From contig NW_021167081.1 of the NCBI RefSeq assembly GCF_003711515.1, forward strand, positions 2,261,170-2,325,169: 64,000 nucleotides of DNA, read 5' to 3'. The notes beneath the pieces were generated by a model. It saw nothing but the letters and a program-made list of their open reading frames with translations. It was not told where the DNA came from and made no database searches. The translations under genes and the position numbers were made by a program. Origin of the DNA: Sodiomyces alkalinus F11 (Eukaryota > Ascomycota > Sordariomycetes > Glomerellales > Plectosphaerellaceae). Within the stretch, counting starts at the first letter, position 1. Every line of letters starts with the position of its first letter. Shown here piece after piece: positions 45,955 to 56,582 of this stretch.

Positions 45955-48380
45955 ATGCGGGACAGGAAATCATCACCCATGGTGACAAGCAAGGATCCTT
46001 CTCTCTTAGCGGCGTGTACGACCCCTGAGAAAATTGGTAAGTTAGTGCCAATGTTTGATCATATACTCGTACCACGCATCTTATGCATCTTCTCGTTCCT
46101 CCTCCCTGAAATAGCACTTTAACAGCCTCATATCTAGCAGACCTTCGGAATGAACGTCTGGTTCGTCCCAGTGGCGCAAGACCATTGCCCACTCCACCCT
46201 GCCCTCCTCAAAGTGCGGACTCGGCCAAGGTCCACCATTGGGGTGTTGATGCTTCGCCGTCGCGTCGGTCTATGAACGTTCACTCAGCAGGAAGCCACAC
46301 GAGCCTTGATGCACATCCGACAAGCTGCATTGATACCCCATGTACAGCGAAAGGACCATCTGGTCGCAATTACCGACTCTCAATTAGCCAGATTCCGACG
46401 AAGCCCTCTCGGAATCTCCCTAACAGTATTAACACCGACCGAGGACTCGGATGGATGGAGAAGACCAAAACCGAGTCTCTTGGAATTGCCATGGAAGATA
46501 TGCATCTCGGGGACACGGAATACAACGAAACGCACCGAGATGAAGAGGGATTGATATATAAAGCAGCCCTGGATGAGGCCTCGGAGCTGGTATGGCAGCA
46601 TCAACATGGACGACCGCGCCAGCTTGATGCTCCTTATCGCTACAAGCCTGATGTGGAGGGTAGAAGTGCTGACCAATCACCAACCTCGTACATGGCGAAG
46701 GACTCGCAGAATCGTAGCAGCTCTTCGACACGCAGTACCAGTACTGTACCCCGAACATCTTTGAAAAGCAGGCAAGTTGCACGGAATGGCTTGTCAGGTG
46801 TCAATGCACAGGCGAATCAGTCGCCAGGGTCCGAGGTCAGAGGGATTAATTTCACGAGGAGTCCTTGCTCCCAGACTCGCACGTCGTCCCCTGGCATTCG
46901 TGGTGAAATATGCCAGAAGAAGCGACAAAATGGCGGAATGAACGACTACCTGCAATCAACCCGGGAAAACTCAAATAGCAGCTCCGCTGAGGCATATAAC
47001 CATCAGCCCCTTTCCAAAGATGACCGTGAGCCATTCGTCGACAAACTTGCCAATTCTCGTATTTCGACATTCTCCTCTGCAGACAAGTTCGAAAGTTCTT
47101 CTGGGCATCACAAGCGCGCCTCCCGACGGTCTTCTACTCAATCACATAACCCACACTACGTCATAAATTCCCCCGACCTACACCCCCACCCTTCCAGCTT
47201 CGCAACGAAGACTGGACTCGAAATCCGAAGCCAGGATTTACGAGATGCCACTTCCATGAGACTGAGAGATCGAAGTTCGAGGTTGCCATGCCCCTCAGCC
47301 GTCAGTGATCATCCAGGACGGCCGATTGTCAGTTTCGATGTCCACTGGAAGGCACCAGACGAGACGACCGATCACCATCCAGTAGCAGCGACGATAAATG
47401 AAGCACGATGGACGGGAAGACAAAAGCTGCCCATACCTGCCACTTCTCCTGCGGTTGTCATGGCAGGAGCGGTCACTGCTCGATTCGGTGCAGTAGATCC
47501 TCCGTCCATTGTCGTGCAAGATACACGAGGGGAAACCCATCTTAACTCAACCCCGTCCCTCATTGTCTGTCCTGCTGACGACATCCACGCCCATTCAAAC
47601 TCTTCTTCGTTGCCACAGCCACTTTCTGCGTCACCGCCAGGCAAGAGGCATACCGGGAGGTCTCACAGCCATTGGTCACCTGCCCCATCAACCGGTAAGG
47701 ACTTAGCTACCACATGCCACCAATGCGGTCTCTGCATGCAAGGCCGTTTTGTGTCAGTTGCTGGCATGCCCCAACGGTTCCATCCCCATTGCTTTGTGTG
47801 TTTTACTTGTGGAACCAGCTTGGAGGCATTGGAAGTTAGCCCAGAGCCCGATTCCCATCGCACTCAACGACTTGACAGAATCCGACGCCGGGCACAGGGA
47901 GAGTCTCTAAATGAAGTGCCTGGGCAATCTAGGGACGAGGATGGGGACGAGCGCCTTCGATTTTACTGCCATCTGGATTGGCACGAGCTTTTTGCACCGA
48001 GGTGCAAACACTGCAAAACGCCTATCCTGGGCGAGCACATTGTTGCACTTGGGGCGCATTGGCACTATGGGCACTTCTTCTGCGCAGAATGTGGCGACCC
48101 ATTCGAGCGAGGCATGGCCCACATTGAGAAGGACGGGTATGCTTGGTGTGTCAATTGCCAGACGAAGCGAACGGAAAGACAGGCGTCGAAGTGCAAAAAG
48201 TGTGGACTCGCAGTGGTGGGACAGTATATCAGAGCCCTCGGAGCTGAGTGGCATGAGGCTTGCCTCCGATGTGCTGTCTGCAATGGTACATTTGACGACG
48301 GGACTATGTTCACGAGAGAGGAACAAGGACATATGATGGTGCTCTGCACCGGATGCCGAACAAGGGAGCTCAAAGCATAG
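45955..48380 (+). CDS. Three-LIM-domain protein, paxillin-like, two exons (45955-46036, 46141-48380)
   Basis: A zinc-binding scaffold protein of about 773 residues. The first ~550 residues are low in order and rich in Ser/Pro/Arg. Three consecutive LIM domains fill the C-terminus: LIM1 from Cys553 (CHQC, then HPHCFVCFTC, with a charged insert before FYCHLDWHE), LIM2 from Cys649 (CKHC, HYGHFFCAEC, CVNC) and LIM3 from Cys712 (CKKC, HEACLRCAVC, CTGC). All zinc ligands are present. Disordered N-terminus plus tandem C-terminal LIMs is the layout of fungal paxillin-like proteins, which act at the cell cortex in polarity and septation; that role is inference. The continuous frame extends upstream of 46185, through LRNERLVRPSGARP, to a 3' splice site at 46140. 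The ATG at 45955 gives a 27-codon first exon in the right phase. The gene is not RIP-mutated and is the only intact gene here. Confidence 0.85.
46037..46140 (+). other. Intron 1 of the LIM-protein gene (104 bp)
   Basis: Donor gtaagt at 46037 and acceptor tagcag ending at 46140. Exon 1 ends in phase 1 and exon 2 starts with ac, completing a GAC codon and joining the long frame. A length of 104 bp is normal for a fungal intron; a branch-like ctttaac lies about 25 bp before the acceptor. Confidence 0.65.
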
Positions 48381-48530
48381 CATTCGATATATGAGATCTC
48401 ATACGCCTACTGTCAGAAGGAGTAGGCGGCGTATCGGGGCCGTACTTTTGGTTCCCCGCGTCGGTTCTTAGGGTACATGTCACGTGTGTCACACAGGCCT
48501 TTTTGTAGTACTATTTAAGGTAGATAGACA
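48381..48530 (+). terminator. 3' flank of LIM-protein gene with a hairpin
   Basis: An 8-bp perfect stem (cgcctact 48404-48411 / agtaggcg 48421-48428) with a 9-nt loop lies 24 bp after the stop codon. The flank ends where copia X begins at 48531, so transcript ends must lie within 150 bp or inside the LTR. A role in 3' end formation is only a guess. Confidence 0.35.
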
Positions 48531-49201
48531 TGTCGCACGTCAAAATAGCACTTATACAGTTAACTTGATAGAGCAGAAATCTCGTGCGTGTGTATTATAT
48601 TATTAGGTTATGTTGATATTATTATCAAATAATTCTAAGTATATTTTATAATTATATATAAGCCTCTAGCTTAATACCAGAGCTCTACTATAATATAGCT
48701 ATGCTTATCTTATACTTAGATATATCCTCGATTTATATACGAGATTACCTCGTATATTGAAGATCTAATACTCTACTATCGAGGATAGTATTGTATCGTG
48801 GTGTGACGTAATAGACTATATCGTACGACCACGACTTTGCCACCTCCGTTCGGGTCAAATACAATGCCCCGAATCTCAGAATCCATTCTTCTTTTTACTC
48901 ATACAAGTCACATACTACGAAGGAATCCATACTTCTTCGTTCGCAACAATTCGAGTCTTACAATATTAATTCCATTTTTATCTATTTCTATCGTAATTAA
49001 TCAAAAGGTTATATCTCTATAAGTCTCTTATACCGTTAATTTAGGTGGTAAGGGACTCTGTTATAGGTACTATATTATTTGGATCCTATCCGGTCTTTCC
49101 CGGTATCTACCCTTATTATATCCTAATATCCGAGGTCCCTAAGACCCGAAGACCTTAGTTAGGCATAGTCTACTAGGTATAGTCTATGCCTATATAATAC
49201 A
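48531..49201 (-). repeat. Copia X 3' LTR, right copy, minus orientation, split by a solo LTR
   Basis: 48531-48610 and 49007-49201 together equal the reverse complement of the 263-bp copia X LTR (tgtcgcacgtcaaaatag is its end, revcomp of ...acgtgcgaca). The 395-bp block in the middle is a solo LTR of copia Y. The part closest to the gene keeps its CpA. Confidence 0.85.
48611..49006 (+). repeat. Solo LTR of copia Y inserted in copia X LTR
   Basis: It begins tgttgatatta and matches 22625-23014. It is flanked by ggtta on both sides (48606-48610 and 49007-49011), while the uninserted X LTR has the equivalent gtta once. It is much less RIP-mutated than the copy at 22625. Confidence 0.88.
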
Positions 49202-49281
49202 CCCCCTTAGGTAAGGTAGGTCTTCCTAGGTTAACTAACTAATTAAAGGCTTCGGTTTAAACCAAAAGCTTATAACTTTTC
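49202..49281 (-). pseudogene. 3' internal end of copia X right copy
   Basis: The reverse complement matches 45290-45387 (ggtttaaaccgaagc, ttagttagttaacc). It is interrupted at 49282 by element Z; the copia resumes at 56913. Confidence 0.8.
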
Positions 49282-49611
49282 TAATATACCCTGTCTAGCT
49301 AAATCCCTAGCCAGCTAGTACTATCGGACCTAGGGATTCTAGGGTTTAAAAGGGTGACCTTTACTGTAGTAAATAGGGTTAAATAAAGATATCTTCTACT
49401 AAACTAAGGGGGGAATAGCGCCTAGGATATATATCTTCAGCGGGCTCGGACTATCTATTATCCGGTTTATATATAAACGTATAGTTCCGGATCTATACCG
49501 ATATATAGCTCCGGCCTAAATAAGCGGATAGCTTAGGCCTGTATATTCGTATAAGGTCTATACCGCGGGATCCTTATATACGTATAGTGCCTGCCTAATA
49601 TAGTCGTATTA
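49282..49611 (-). repeat. Element Z terminal repeat, left
   Basis: 330 bp, shared blocks with the right copy include agctagtactatcgga and gtgcctgcctaatatagtc. Confidence 0.85.
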
Positions 49612-49655
49612 TATACCCCGGGTAAGAAAAGCCCTATATCCCGCGGGCGTCCTAG
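49612..49655 (+). repeat. Internal direct repeat of element Z, copy 1
   Basis: tataccccgggtaagaaaag and the following gccctatat recur at 52716-52759. Confidence 0.65.
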
Positions 49656-49994
49656 GGCGGCATATACGGACCGCGACGCTATAGGTATACTACACAGGAT
49701 AATCATAACTTACGACCGTATATAAGTATAGGTAACGAGTTATAGAACGAAATAAGGAACGGATATATACAGGGCGCTAACTACGCTAACTATTAACTCC
49801 TCTCGCCACTTTATAGCTATAAAGTTTCTAGTAGCTATATCGCTTGATATACTTAGCCTAGAGGTAGTTTAGATAGGGAACGGATAAATAAAAAAGAAAA
49901 CTAAGTAATAAACCTATATCTGTTAATTATAACCCGTGTCTGTTTTTCCGATAGCGCACTTATACCCTATCTTTTCCTCCTTATATACTAACTC

Positions 49995-52030
49995 TAAATA
50001 CACTCTATATATCTGCGCTATACGGCTATAAGCTAAATACTAAATACTAAACCTATAATCCCGGCAAACTCTATTATTGTATTATCTATACTCTTATAAC
50101 TATATAATAGATACCGTCTCGACTATACCTCCTTAACCTATACTAGTTCGGCTTCCCTATTAGGGAAACCCTAATATTCCTTATCAATCTTAAGTATATC
50201 CTGGATAGCTTTTATAGCTATTTTAGCCGCGCGCCTATCTAGCTTAGTACGGTTAAGATCGTACAATAATATAAGACCTTTAATCGCTAACTTCTTATAG
50301 TGCTTAGCAATAATAATAGTATAGAGAATAAGGTCCTAGGCGCGTCTGGTATGCTTAGTAAACCTACCTACTATTATAGCGCGCTTATCGGAGTCTATAC
50401 TACTATTAGCGCCAACCTTAGTAAACTACGTATAGTCCTTTATAGGCTAAAGCATAAGTAGAAATAATAGCCCTATAGTGTTTTATACCTCGCTTAGGAT
50501 AATATAATCGTTAATAAAGTTTTTAGCTTATATTCTAATAGGTACGGGTAATATTATTCCTTAGCCGCGTTATTGGAGCGCGGCTAACCGCTAGCCATTA
50601 TACGTAAACTCTTCGTGAATATATACCGTGTTAGGCTGGAATAGTCGCTTAGCTAGATACTTATAACCCTATATCTATACTATTTTGTATCCTAGCCTAG
50701 CGTAAAAACGTTTAGCCGTTACGAAGCTAGTATAGCCTTAGTATAACCTTTTTATACTGCTAGCTATAAGCAGATTAGCGGCGTTTATAGTAGTCTAGGT
50801 ATTATTACCCCCTATACTTAGACGAAGTTAGGCGAGGACGTTAATAGCATATAGGATAGTTAATATCGTATTTTATTTTATTAATTAGAGACACTAACCG
50901 ATAGACGTTATATAAAACCTAATAAGCCTATAATAGTCACTTATCTTAGCTAAGAAGGTAGCCTTATTAAGCTTACCTTTATAGCGAACCTTAACTATAT
51001 CGGCGACCTTAAGCCTAACATAAGATAACTTTCTTATTATTTATGGGATATAGCCGGGTATTATCCTATCCGCCACGGGATTATACTACTCGCGCCCGAC
51101 TAAATGGGGAAGGATATAAGCGAGGTAAGTATATAGATAGTTTACGGAGTAAAGGGGTTAGCGGTATAAGGCGTGGAAAGGGGGTCCGGTAAAAATCGTT
51201 TATCGGGTTCCTAGGGTATACGACCTGGGGTATACGACATTAAGGTGTACTAATAAGGTATTACTTAAATATTTCTTCGCGCTTAGTCGAGTTTACTATA
51301 CATAGATTATAATCTCGTAAAAACAAAGGCTAAGGATAAATAATGGCGAGTACTCTAGCGTTATGTATACTACTTACACGGTTTACCTTAATTATAGGAG
51401 TAGATACTATTTAATATAAGTTATAATTAAGCTGGTTATTATACCCTAATACGGTAGCACGGCTACGGTAATCTATAATGATTTTCTTATTCTCCTTATA
51501 CTAAATATAGAATACGGCCCCGGATATAGAAAGTTTAGTAATAGGGAGACTCTTATCACCGAATACTATTTGGCATAGAAGTAACCCTTAAATAGTAAAC
51601 CCTTACCAGTTCTGACACAGTAAGAATACACAGAGAATTAGTACTCGAATATGGCGATCTAGAACCGGTTAATAGCTAATAGATATTCTACTATATACTA
51701 CCGGGCTTTAAATATTATATAGTAGGAGAAAAGATAAATAAAGCGTAAATAGGTATATACGTAATATAATAAGGAGATAATAGGGAAGTAGCCCTTATAT
51801 AGTATAAGGGCTTATATAATCTAGCGTGAGTAGAAAAGAGTAAAGCTCTGATATCACGGTTTATATAGTGCTTATATTAGTAAAAAATAAAGGTAGGATA
51901 GATGTTAGTAGAATAGCGTGGTAGAGAGTTTTTATACTCTTATAGGTGGCCTGGTTAATCTAGCGGAATATCGCGGTTACTGGGCGTGTCTTAGTACTGG
52001 TAATGTATATCTGCTATTCGGAGATTAGAT
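49995..52030 (-). pseudogene. Long unidentified frame of element Z, main part
   Basis: Reading leftwards, a frame interrupted almost only by TAA/TAG covers about 51350-49995 (about 450 codons). With one probable shift near 51310, it links to 52030-51350. Readable segments include RQTIFTGPPFHALYR, KGKLNKATFLAKISDYYRL, NTVYIHEEFTYNG and DSDKRAIIVGRFTKHTRRA. No zinc knuckle, protease, RT, integrase or transposase motif is seen, and it does not look like a DUF3435 recombinase. The MITE at 52032 separates it from 52187-52740. Low TGA frequency makes openness weak evidence, but the mixed, protein-like composition favours a real ancestral gene. Confidence 0.4.
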
Positions 52031-52031
52031 A

Positions 52032-52184
52032 TAGTGGGTGAGCAATAATTTCGGTATATTTTAAAGATGCAGTGATTCGTTACTTTTGTGATATGATATG
52101 GTTTTGCCACTCATAGAAAAGTGCTCACCCAAAGCTTCGAAGCATTCTACTTTGGGTTATCCCGAGACTTTTGCTCACTCACTG
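52032..52184. mobile_element. 153-bp Tc1/mariner-like MITE
   Basis: Terminal inverted repeats of about 27 bp (tagtgggtgagcaataattt at the left, cagtgagtgagcaaaagtct as the reverse complement of the right end), flanked by TA on both sides as for Tc1/mariner insertion. It encodes nothing. It contains many CpA/TpG, unlike its host element, so it has escaped RIP or arrived later. Confidence 0.75.
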
Positions 52185-52186
52185 TA

Positions 52187-52740
52187 GTAGCCCTTATACC
52201 TTCCCTTACCCGAGCTTAAAGCCGTTCGCTATACGTAAATAACACGTAGTTACCTCGGGTAACTCGGGTTTCTTATTCAATACCTCATAAGGCTATAAAG
52301 CTATATTAAAGCCTCTTAAAGGTTCTTTACCTTAAGTATTCTTTCAGCTATCGGTTCTTTTAGTATTTCCTGCCTATAATACTATTAGAACCTACGCTTT
52401 CTTTAAGGTTATTCTTAGATTAACCGAGGTCTTTTTATCTCTCCTTAAAAGCGCTGGTTAACTCTTTAAGCTATTATAGCTTCTTCTAATCTTTATATAT
52501 TCCTTATAAGCTAGCCGTTCTTTTTAGTATACTAGGTACTTAATCCGTGACTAACTTTATCCCTCGCCTACTAACTAATATTCAGCGTTACCTTTATCTT
52601 ATAATTATTGTATAGGCCTTATCATTAGCCGGTAGTAATTAAACTTTAGCCACCTAATAGCTTTTATCTTTTGAATAATAGAGTTCTCGGCGAAGAATAT
52701 ACTTCTAGGTGACGTTTTGGAGATATATATACCCCGGGTA
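52187..52740 (-). pseudogene. Long unidentified frame of element Z, N-terminal part
   Basis: The minus-strand frame from about 52735 reads FAENSIIQKIKAIRWLKF and YYRLMIRPIQQLQDKGNAEY, with TAA/TAG interruptions, up to the MITE. It may be continuous with the frame on the other side of the MITE. Family unknown. Confidence 0.35.
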
Positions 52741-52759
52741 ATAAAAGCCCTATATGCTG
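52716..52759 (+). repeat. Internal direct repeat of element Z, copy 2
   Basis: tataccccgggtaataaaag and gccctatat match 49612-49655; the two copies bracket the unidentified frame. Confidence 0.65.
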
Positions 52760-53910
52760 CGGGTGTCCTTTACGGGGGAATAGTAATATAGTAACGCCGC
52801 ACGGTAATTACTTATTAGCTATAGGCGGTAATAATATTTATAATAGAAAGGAAATAGTGGTTATAGAATTAGTACTTTATATAGTAGAAAGTAAATAAGC
52901 GAAAGTAAACCGCTACGTAAGAATAAGGAGCGAATAGCGAGTGCAAAGGGGAATGTAACGGAATAGCGAGCGTTAAGGGTAATAAACTAAAAAAGAAGAG
53001 AAAGGAAAGGAGAGTAGTAAAGAAAGGGGCCTTGGTAAACTTATCGGAAATAGTCTAAGGCGAGTCGAATAAAAGGGAGCCCTCCCTTTAATAGGGAGAA
53101 CTAGGTAAGCGGACCTCGAGTAATACGATAATAGAATCTATAGCTGTAATATAAAGGGGGATTAGCCCTATTACGAGAGGTTATATTTCCCTAAAGGGTT
53201 ACTAATAGTCAGTTTAGGTTACGGCGTAAATAAACGGCTTTATATATATCCAGGTACTAGGGATAGCGAGTTTAGTGTTTTCCTAAGATAATAGATATTA
53301 TCTTATCCGGGGAATACCTAGTATACGTAAGGCACCCCGGGATAAGTAAGGTTGTTTTAATAGCTTCTATCGCGAATAGCTATAGGCGGCCTAAGTAATA
53401 CTATAGGGAACTAGTTAAGGGGTCCTTAAGTGGTCTGGTAATAAAGCGTACGAGCCTAGCAGCTTGCCCTACGAGCAAGGCCACTACGCTCGTCCCTGCG
53501 AGGGCCTACGGATATAACCCGATTATCTAACTATATCATAAACATATATATATACTAACTAATATAGATAAGTATAAATGCTTATAGATAAAGACTATTT
53601 ACTTCTAATAACTTCTAAAATACTTTGAAAATATAGAACTATGATAATCGACTATAAGATTAAACTTATAAATATATAGATATATATACTTCCTTATGTA
53701 TATAAGGAAACTATATCTTAAGTATAATATAAAAAGCGCGATATATAAGAGAATTAGTTTTATATAGTTTATACTAAAATAGTATTTGTACTTTTTATAC
53801 TAATACTAATATAATATAGTATTACTACAATAGCTTTTTACCTTAGTGTTATTTCTATTTAAGTTGTTTTTATAATCTATGCTCCTTTAGCTACTTATAT
53901 ATCTAGAACC
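52760..53910. other. Non-coding interior of element Z
   Basis: G/A-rich at 52840-53060 and strongly AT-rich at 53520-53900. A GC-richer patch at 53440-53515 has short inverted repeats but no tRNA fold. No protein domain seen. Confidence 0.4.
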
Positions 53911-53914
53911 TCCC

Positions 53915-54050
53915 CCGGGGTTCCCCCGGGTTATCCCCTATATAGCTACCCGAGAAGGACCGTATAGCCTAAATAGGCTCCTATAGATTAGACAGGATAA
54001 CGGAGTAAGATAAATAAATATACATAAATCCTTCTTTATTTTATTCTATA
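53915..54050 (+). repeat. Direct repeat pair in element Z, copy 1
   Basis: tagctacccgag(a/g)aggaccgtat and ggctcctatagattaga recur at 55480-55560. Confidence 0.7.
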
Positions 54051-55454
54051 TTAAGTTTACTCTAATAGTTCTTATAGCTTTTAGTAGTATTTTAGACTTA
54101 ATTCTAATACTTTGTAATAGTTTTAATTAGTATTCTAGACTTTATTCTACTAATAGGATATTCTACTTTTTTATTAGATTACTTATACTACTTTCTTAAT
54201 ATATTCCTGACTATAAAGCAGCGCCCGAGCGACGGCCGGTCTAAAGGGCGAAGCCGCCGTCTTTAGACGCTCCTTGGCCTATAGGTTATTAGTAAGGCGC
54301 TACCGCGATACCGAAGGAAGACTACTTACTGTAGCGATACCACCGTTACTAGCAGCCTTTGCCGATAGGTAGAGAGTATAAACGTCTATAAGACGTTATT
54401 ACTGCTTTTTAGTAGCGGGGGGGACCTATTAACTAGTTAGACCACCTCGATATACTAGCGGCACCTCTATAGTATAGGGACGTCTTATATCCTTATATAG
54501 GCATTGGCTATTAGCATATTAAAAATAAGGAGTATTAGTGTCTATAGTATTAGTATACGCTTCGACGTCGTCTCGGTAAGATCCTAGGCGCTTAGTATAA
54601 TGTAAGTAACTGCTATATATTAGCCGCCACGATACTACCTCGGGACTACTGGCGTATATATATAGTATAATACGAATAGTGCCGTATTTATAACGAGGAT
54701 TATTACTAGGAGAAGGTATCCGCGGCTATTAGTATACTATTACCACGGCGCTACTATAAGATAGAGATACTTATATTACGACGCTATTTATACTTAATAT
54801 TATAATTATTATTGCCATTACTATTATACTACCTAGTTAACTCGGCGCTAATATAACCCTACCTATAAACTACAGACCACGTACTAGATTTAAGTACGAG
54901 AATTATAAATTAAGAATAAGGAGCTATTACTAGTTAGCACGACGCCCGGACGGTAAGTCTATAGGACCGCGAGCGGGAATATAATACGAGGAAAACCTAT
55001 AATAAGCTTTATAATATTATAGGAAGGAAAGAGGAAAAAGTAAGAGGACCTTATTATTTATTAACTATCTACTATTTTTACGTGTATAGGCGGAGCCTTA
55101 CCCTTCCTGCCTACCTCCGGATATAGTAGGCACCTACCCCCTAAGGGAGGTAGGAACGCCTACCTTACCTTTTCTCTTTATTAATTATATAGAAGGAATA
55201 ATAGGAATGGTCCCCGGGGATATAGGGAGGCCGGAGATAGCGTGCCGTGGCCGCTATACGGCGGAGACGCCGCGGTACCCTTTCGGTCCCCCTCCCCCTC
55301 GCTAATAACTGGCCTAGGCTAACTCGAACTATAGCCTACTACCCTTCCTATTAGCTATTAGCCTAGAGGTATAATCTAGATATATAAAGGGGATAAACCG
55401 GGGCTATACCGGCCCTATAGTGGTATTACTCTAACTAAGGACGAGTATAGAGGT
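54051..55454. other. Segment between direct repeats, no gene recognised
   Basis: About 1.4 kb, RIP-mutated, with GC-rich patches at 54220-54290 and 55200-55310. No domain seen. With its flanking repeats it could be a small nested LTR-type element. Confidence 0.35.
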
Positions 55455-55592
55455 TTTCCCTAGTATCCCGGGTTTTCCCCTTTATAGCTACCCGAGGAGG
55501 ACCGTATGGTCTAAATTAGGCTCCTATAGATTAGATAGGATAGCGGAGTAGGATTAATAATAATAGTAATAATAATATATTCCTTCTTTTAT
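55455..55592 (+). repeat. Direct repeat pair in element Z, copy 2
   Basis: Second copy of 53915-54050; both are followed by a T-rich stretch containing ccttctttt or ccttcttta. Confidence 0.7.
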
Positions 55593-55649
55593 ATCTAATT
55601 TTTACTTTACTTGTTATTCTATTTTTATTCTATTTTTATTCTATTTTTT

Positions 55650-55930
55650 AATTCGATGGGTATACATAGCAGCACAGTTCAGTCGTTAAATACATAGGCG
55701 ATTCGCACGGTACGTCCTGAATAAACGGAAATATTATTTAGCGTAGAGGCTATATAATTTGAAAGTACCGCGGGTTTGCACCTTGTATAGATACATAATA
55801 TGTACCGAAGTCGTGCAAAAAGCACTGCAAAATCCCGAAACACGGGTCCGGGCGGTAGTACTGGTACGAACGCAAGGCTGGCTTTTAATTATGTAAAATG
55901 AAGTGGGCCAGCGTCAGTGTATACTAAGAT
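55650..55930. other. Low-RIP patch inside element Z
   Basis: About 280 bp with normal CpA/TpG (cagcacagttcagtcg, gcaccttgtatagataca). No gene or clear terminal repeat was seen, so its nature is unknown. Confidence 0.4.
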
Positions 55931-56029
55931 AGCTCGTGATTAAGCTATTTCTCGGGCGTTATAGCGGAGGCTAGGGTACGCCCCCTAAGACTTAGGAAAC
56001 GCGGTATTAAGTTCGGATATACTAGAGAG

Positions 56030-56570
56030 CTCGGGATTAATCCACGGTGAATACTAGTATATAGGCTAGTATAGTCGCTATCCTAAGTTTGAACTGGTAA
56101 CCGTGGATTCCTTAGAATACTGTACGCCTAGACTTATTTAAGGGGAGGCGTCTTCGCCTCGCTCGCTAGTAGTCGTAATAGTTCCGCCGGTATACTACGT
56201 GTCTATTTAGTCTTGGTATACGTAGTCCACGCTAGGCGGCGGTACGCGAACCTCGCTTAGTATTAGGAAGGTTATTATCGGTGTAGGTTAGTATAGTCGC
56301 TATCCTATGCCCGACTAGCGATTATTAGGAAGGTTAATAAGTATCGGAGCTCGGGAACAATGGTAGGTACCAATATAGATTAGTATAATCGTTATTCCTA
56401 CGATTAACTAGCGATTATAGGTTCTTTTATATACTCTACGCCGAGACCTATTAAAGGAGAGGCGTTTTCGCCTAGCACGGGAGTATTCGCTAGTAAACTA
56501 CGTACCTATTTAGTTTTATTATACGTAGTCTATACCGGGCGGCGGTATACAAACCTTGCCTAAAAGCTTA
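56030..56570 (+). repeat. Two-copy tandem duplication, about 310-bp period, with hairpins
   Basis: Units at about 56030-56270 and 56350-56570 share agtata(g/a)tcg, ggcgt(c/t)ttcgcct, tatttagt and tatacgtagtc...ggcggcggta in the same order. Each contains a short GC-rich palindrome (aggcg...cgcct). Confidence 0.65.
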
Positions 56571-56582
56571 GTTACTACTGTT

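Noticed and set aside
45950..46192. 80-codon minus-strand frame across the LIM gene start
   Set aside because: It covers the proposed exon 1 and intron in antisense and has no recognisable domain or neighbouring support.
46380..48383. Several stop-free stretches of 60-160 codons overlapping the LIM gene on both strands
   Set aside because: They lie in other frames of a gene with clear LIM domains and ordinary codon structure; none shows a domain of its own.
49995..52740. Idea that element Z is a Starship-type element with a DUF3435 tyrosine recombinase
   Set aside because: The readable segments do not show the recombinase motifs I would expect, and Z has long terminal direct repeats with a 5-bp target duplication, which fits LTR elements instead.
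53440..53515. GC-richer patch with inverted repeats, considered as a tRNA gene
   Set aside because: No cloverleaf with a T-loop (ttcga) and acceptor pairing could be formed by eye.
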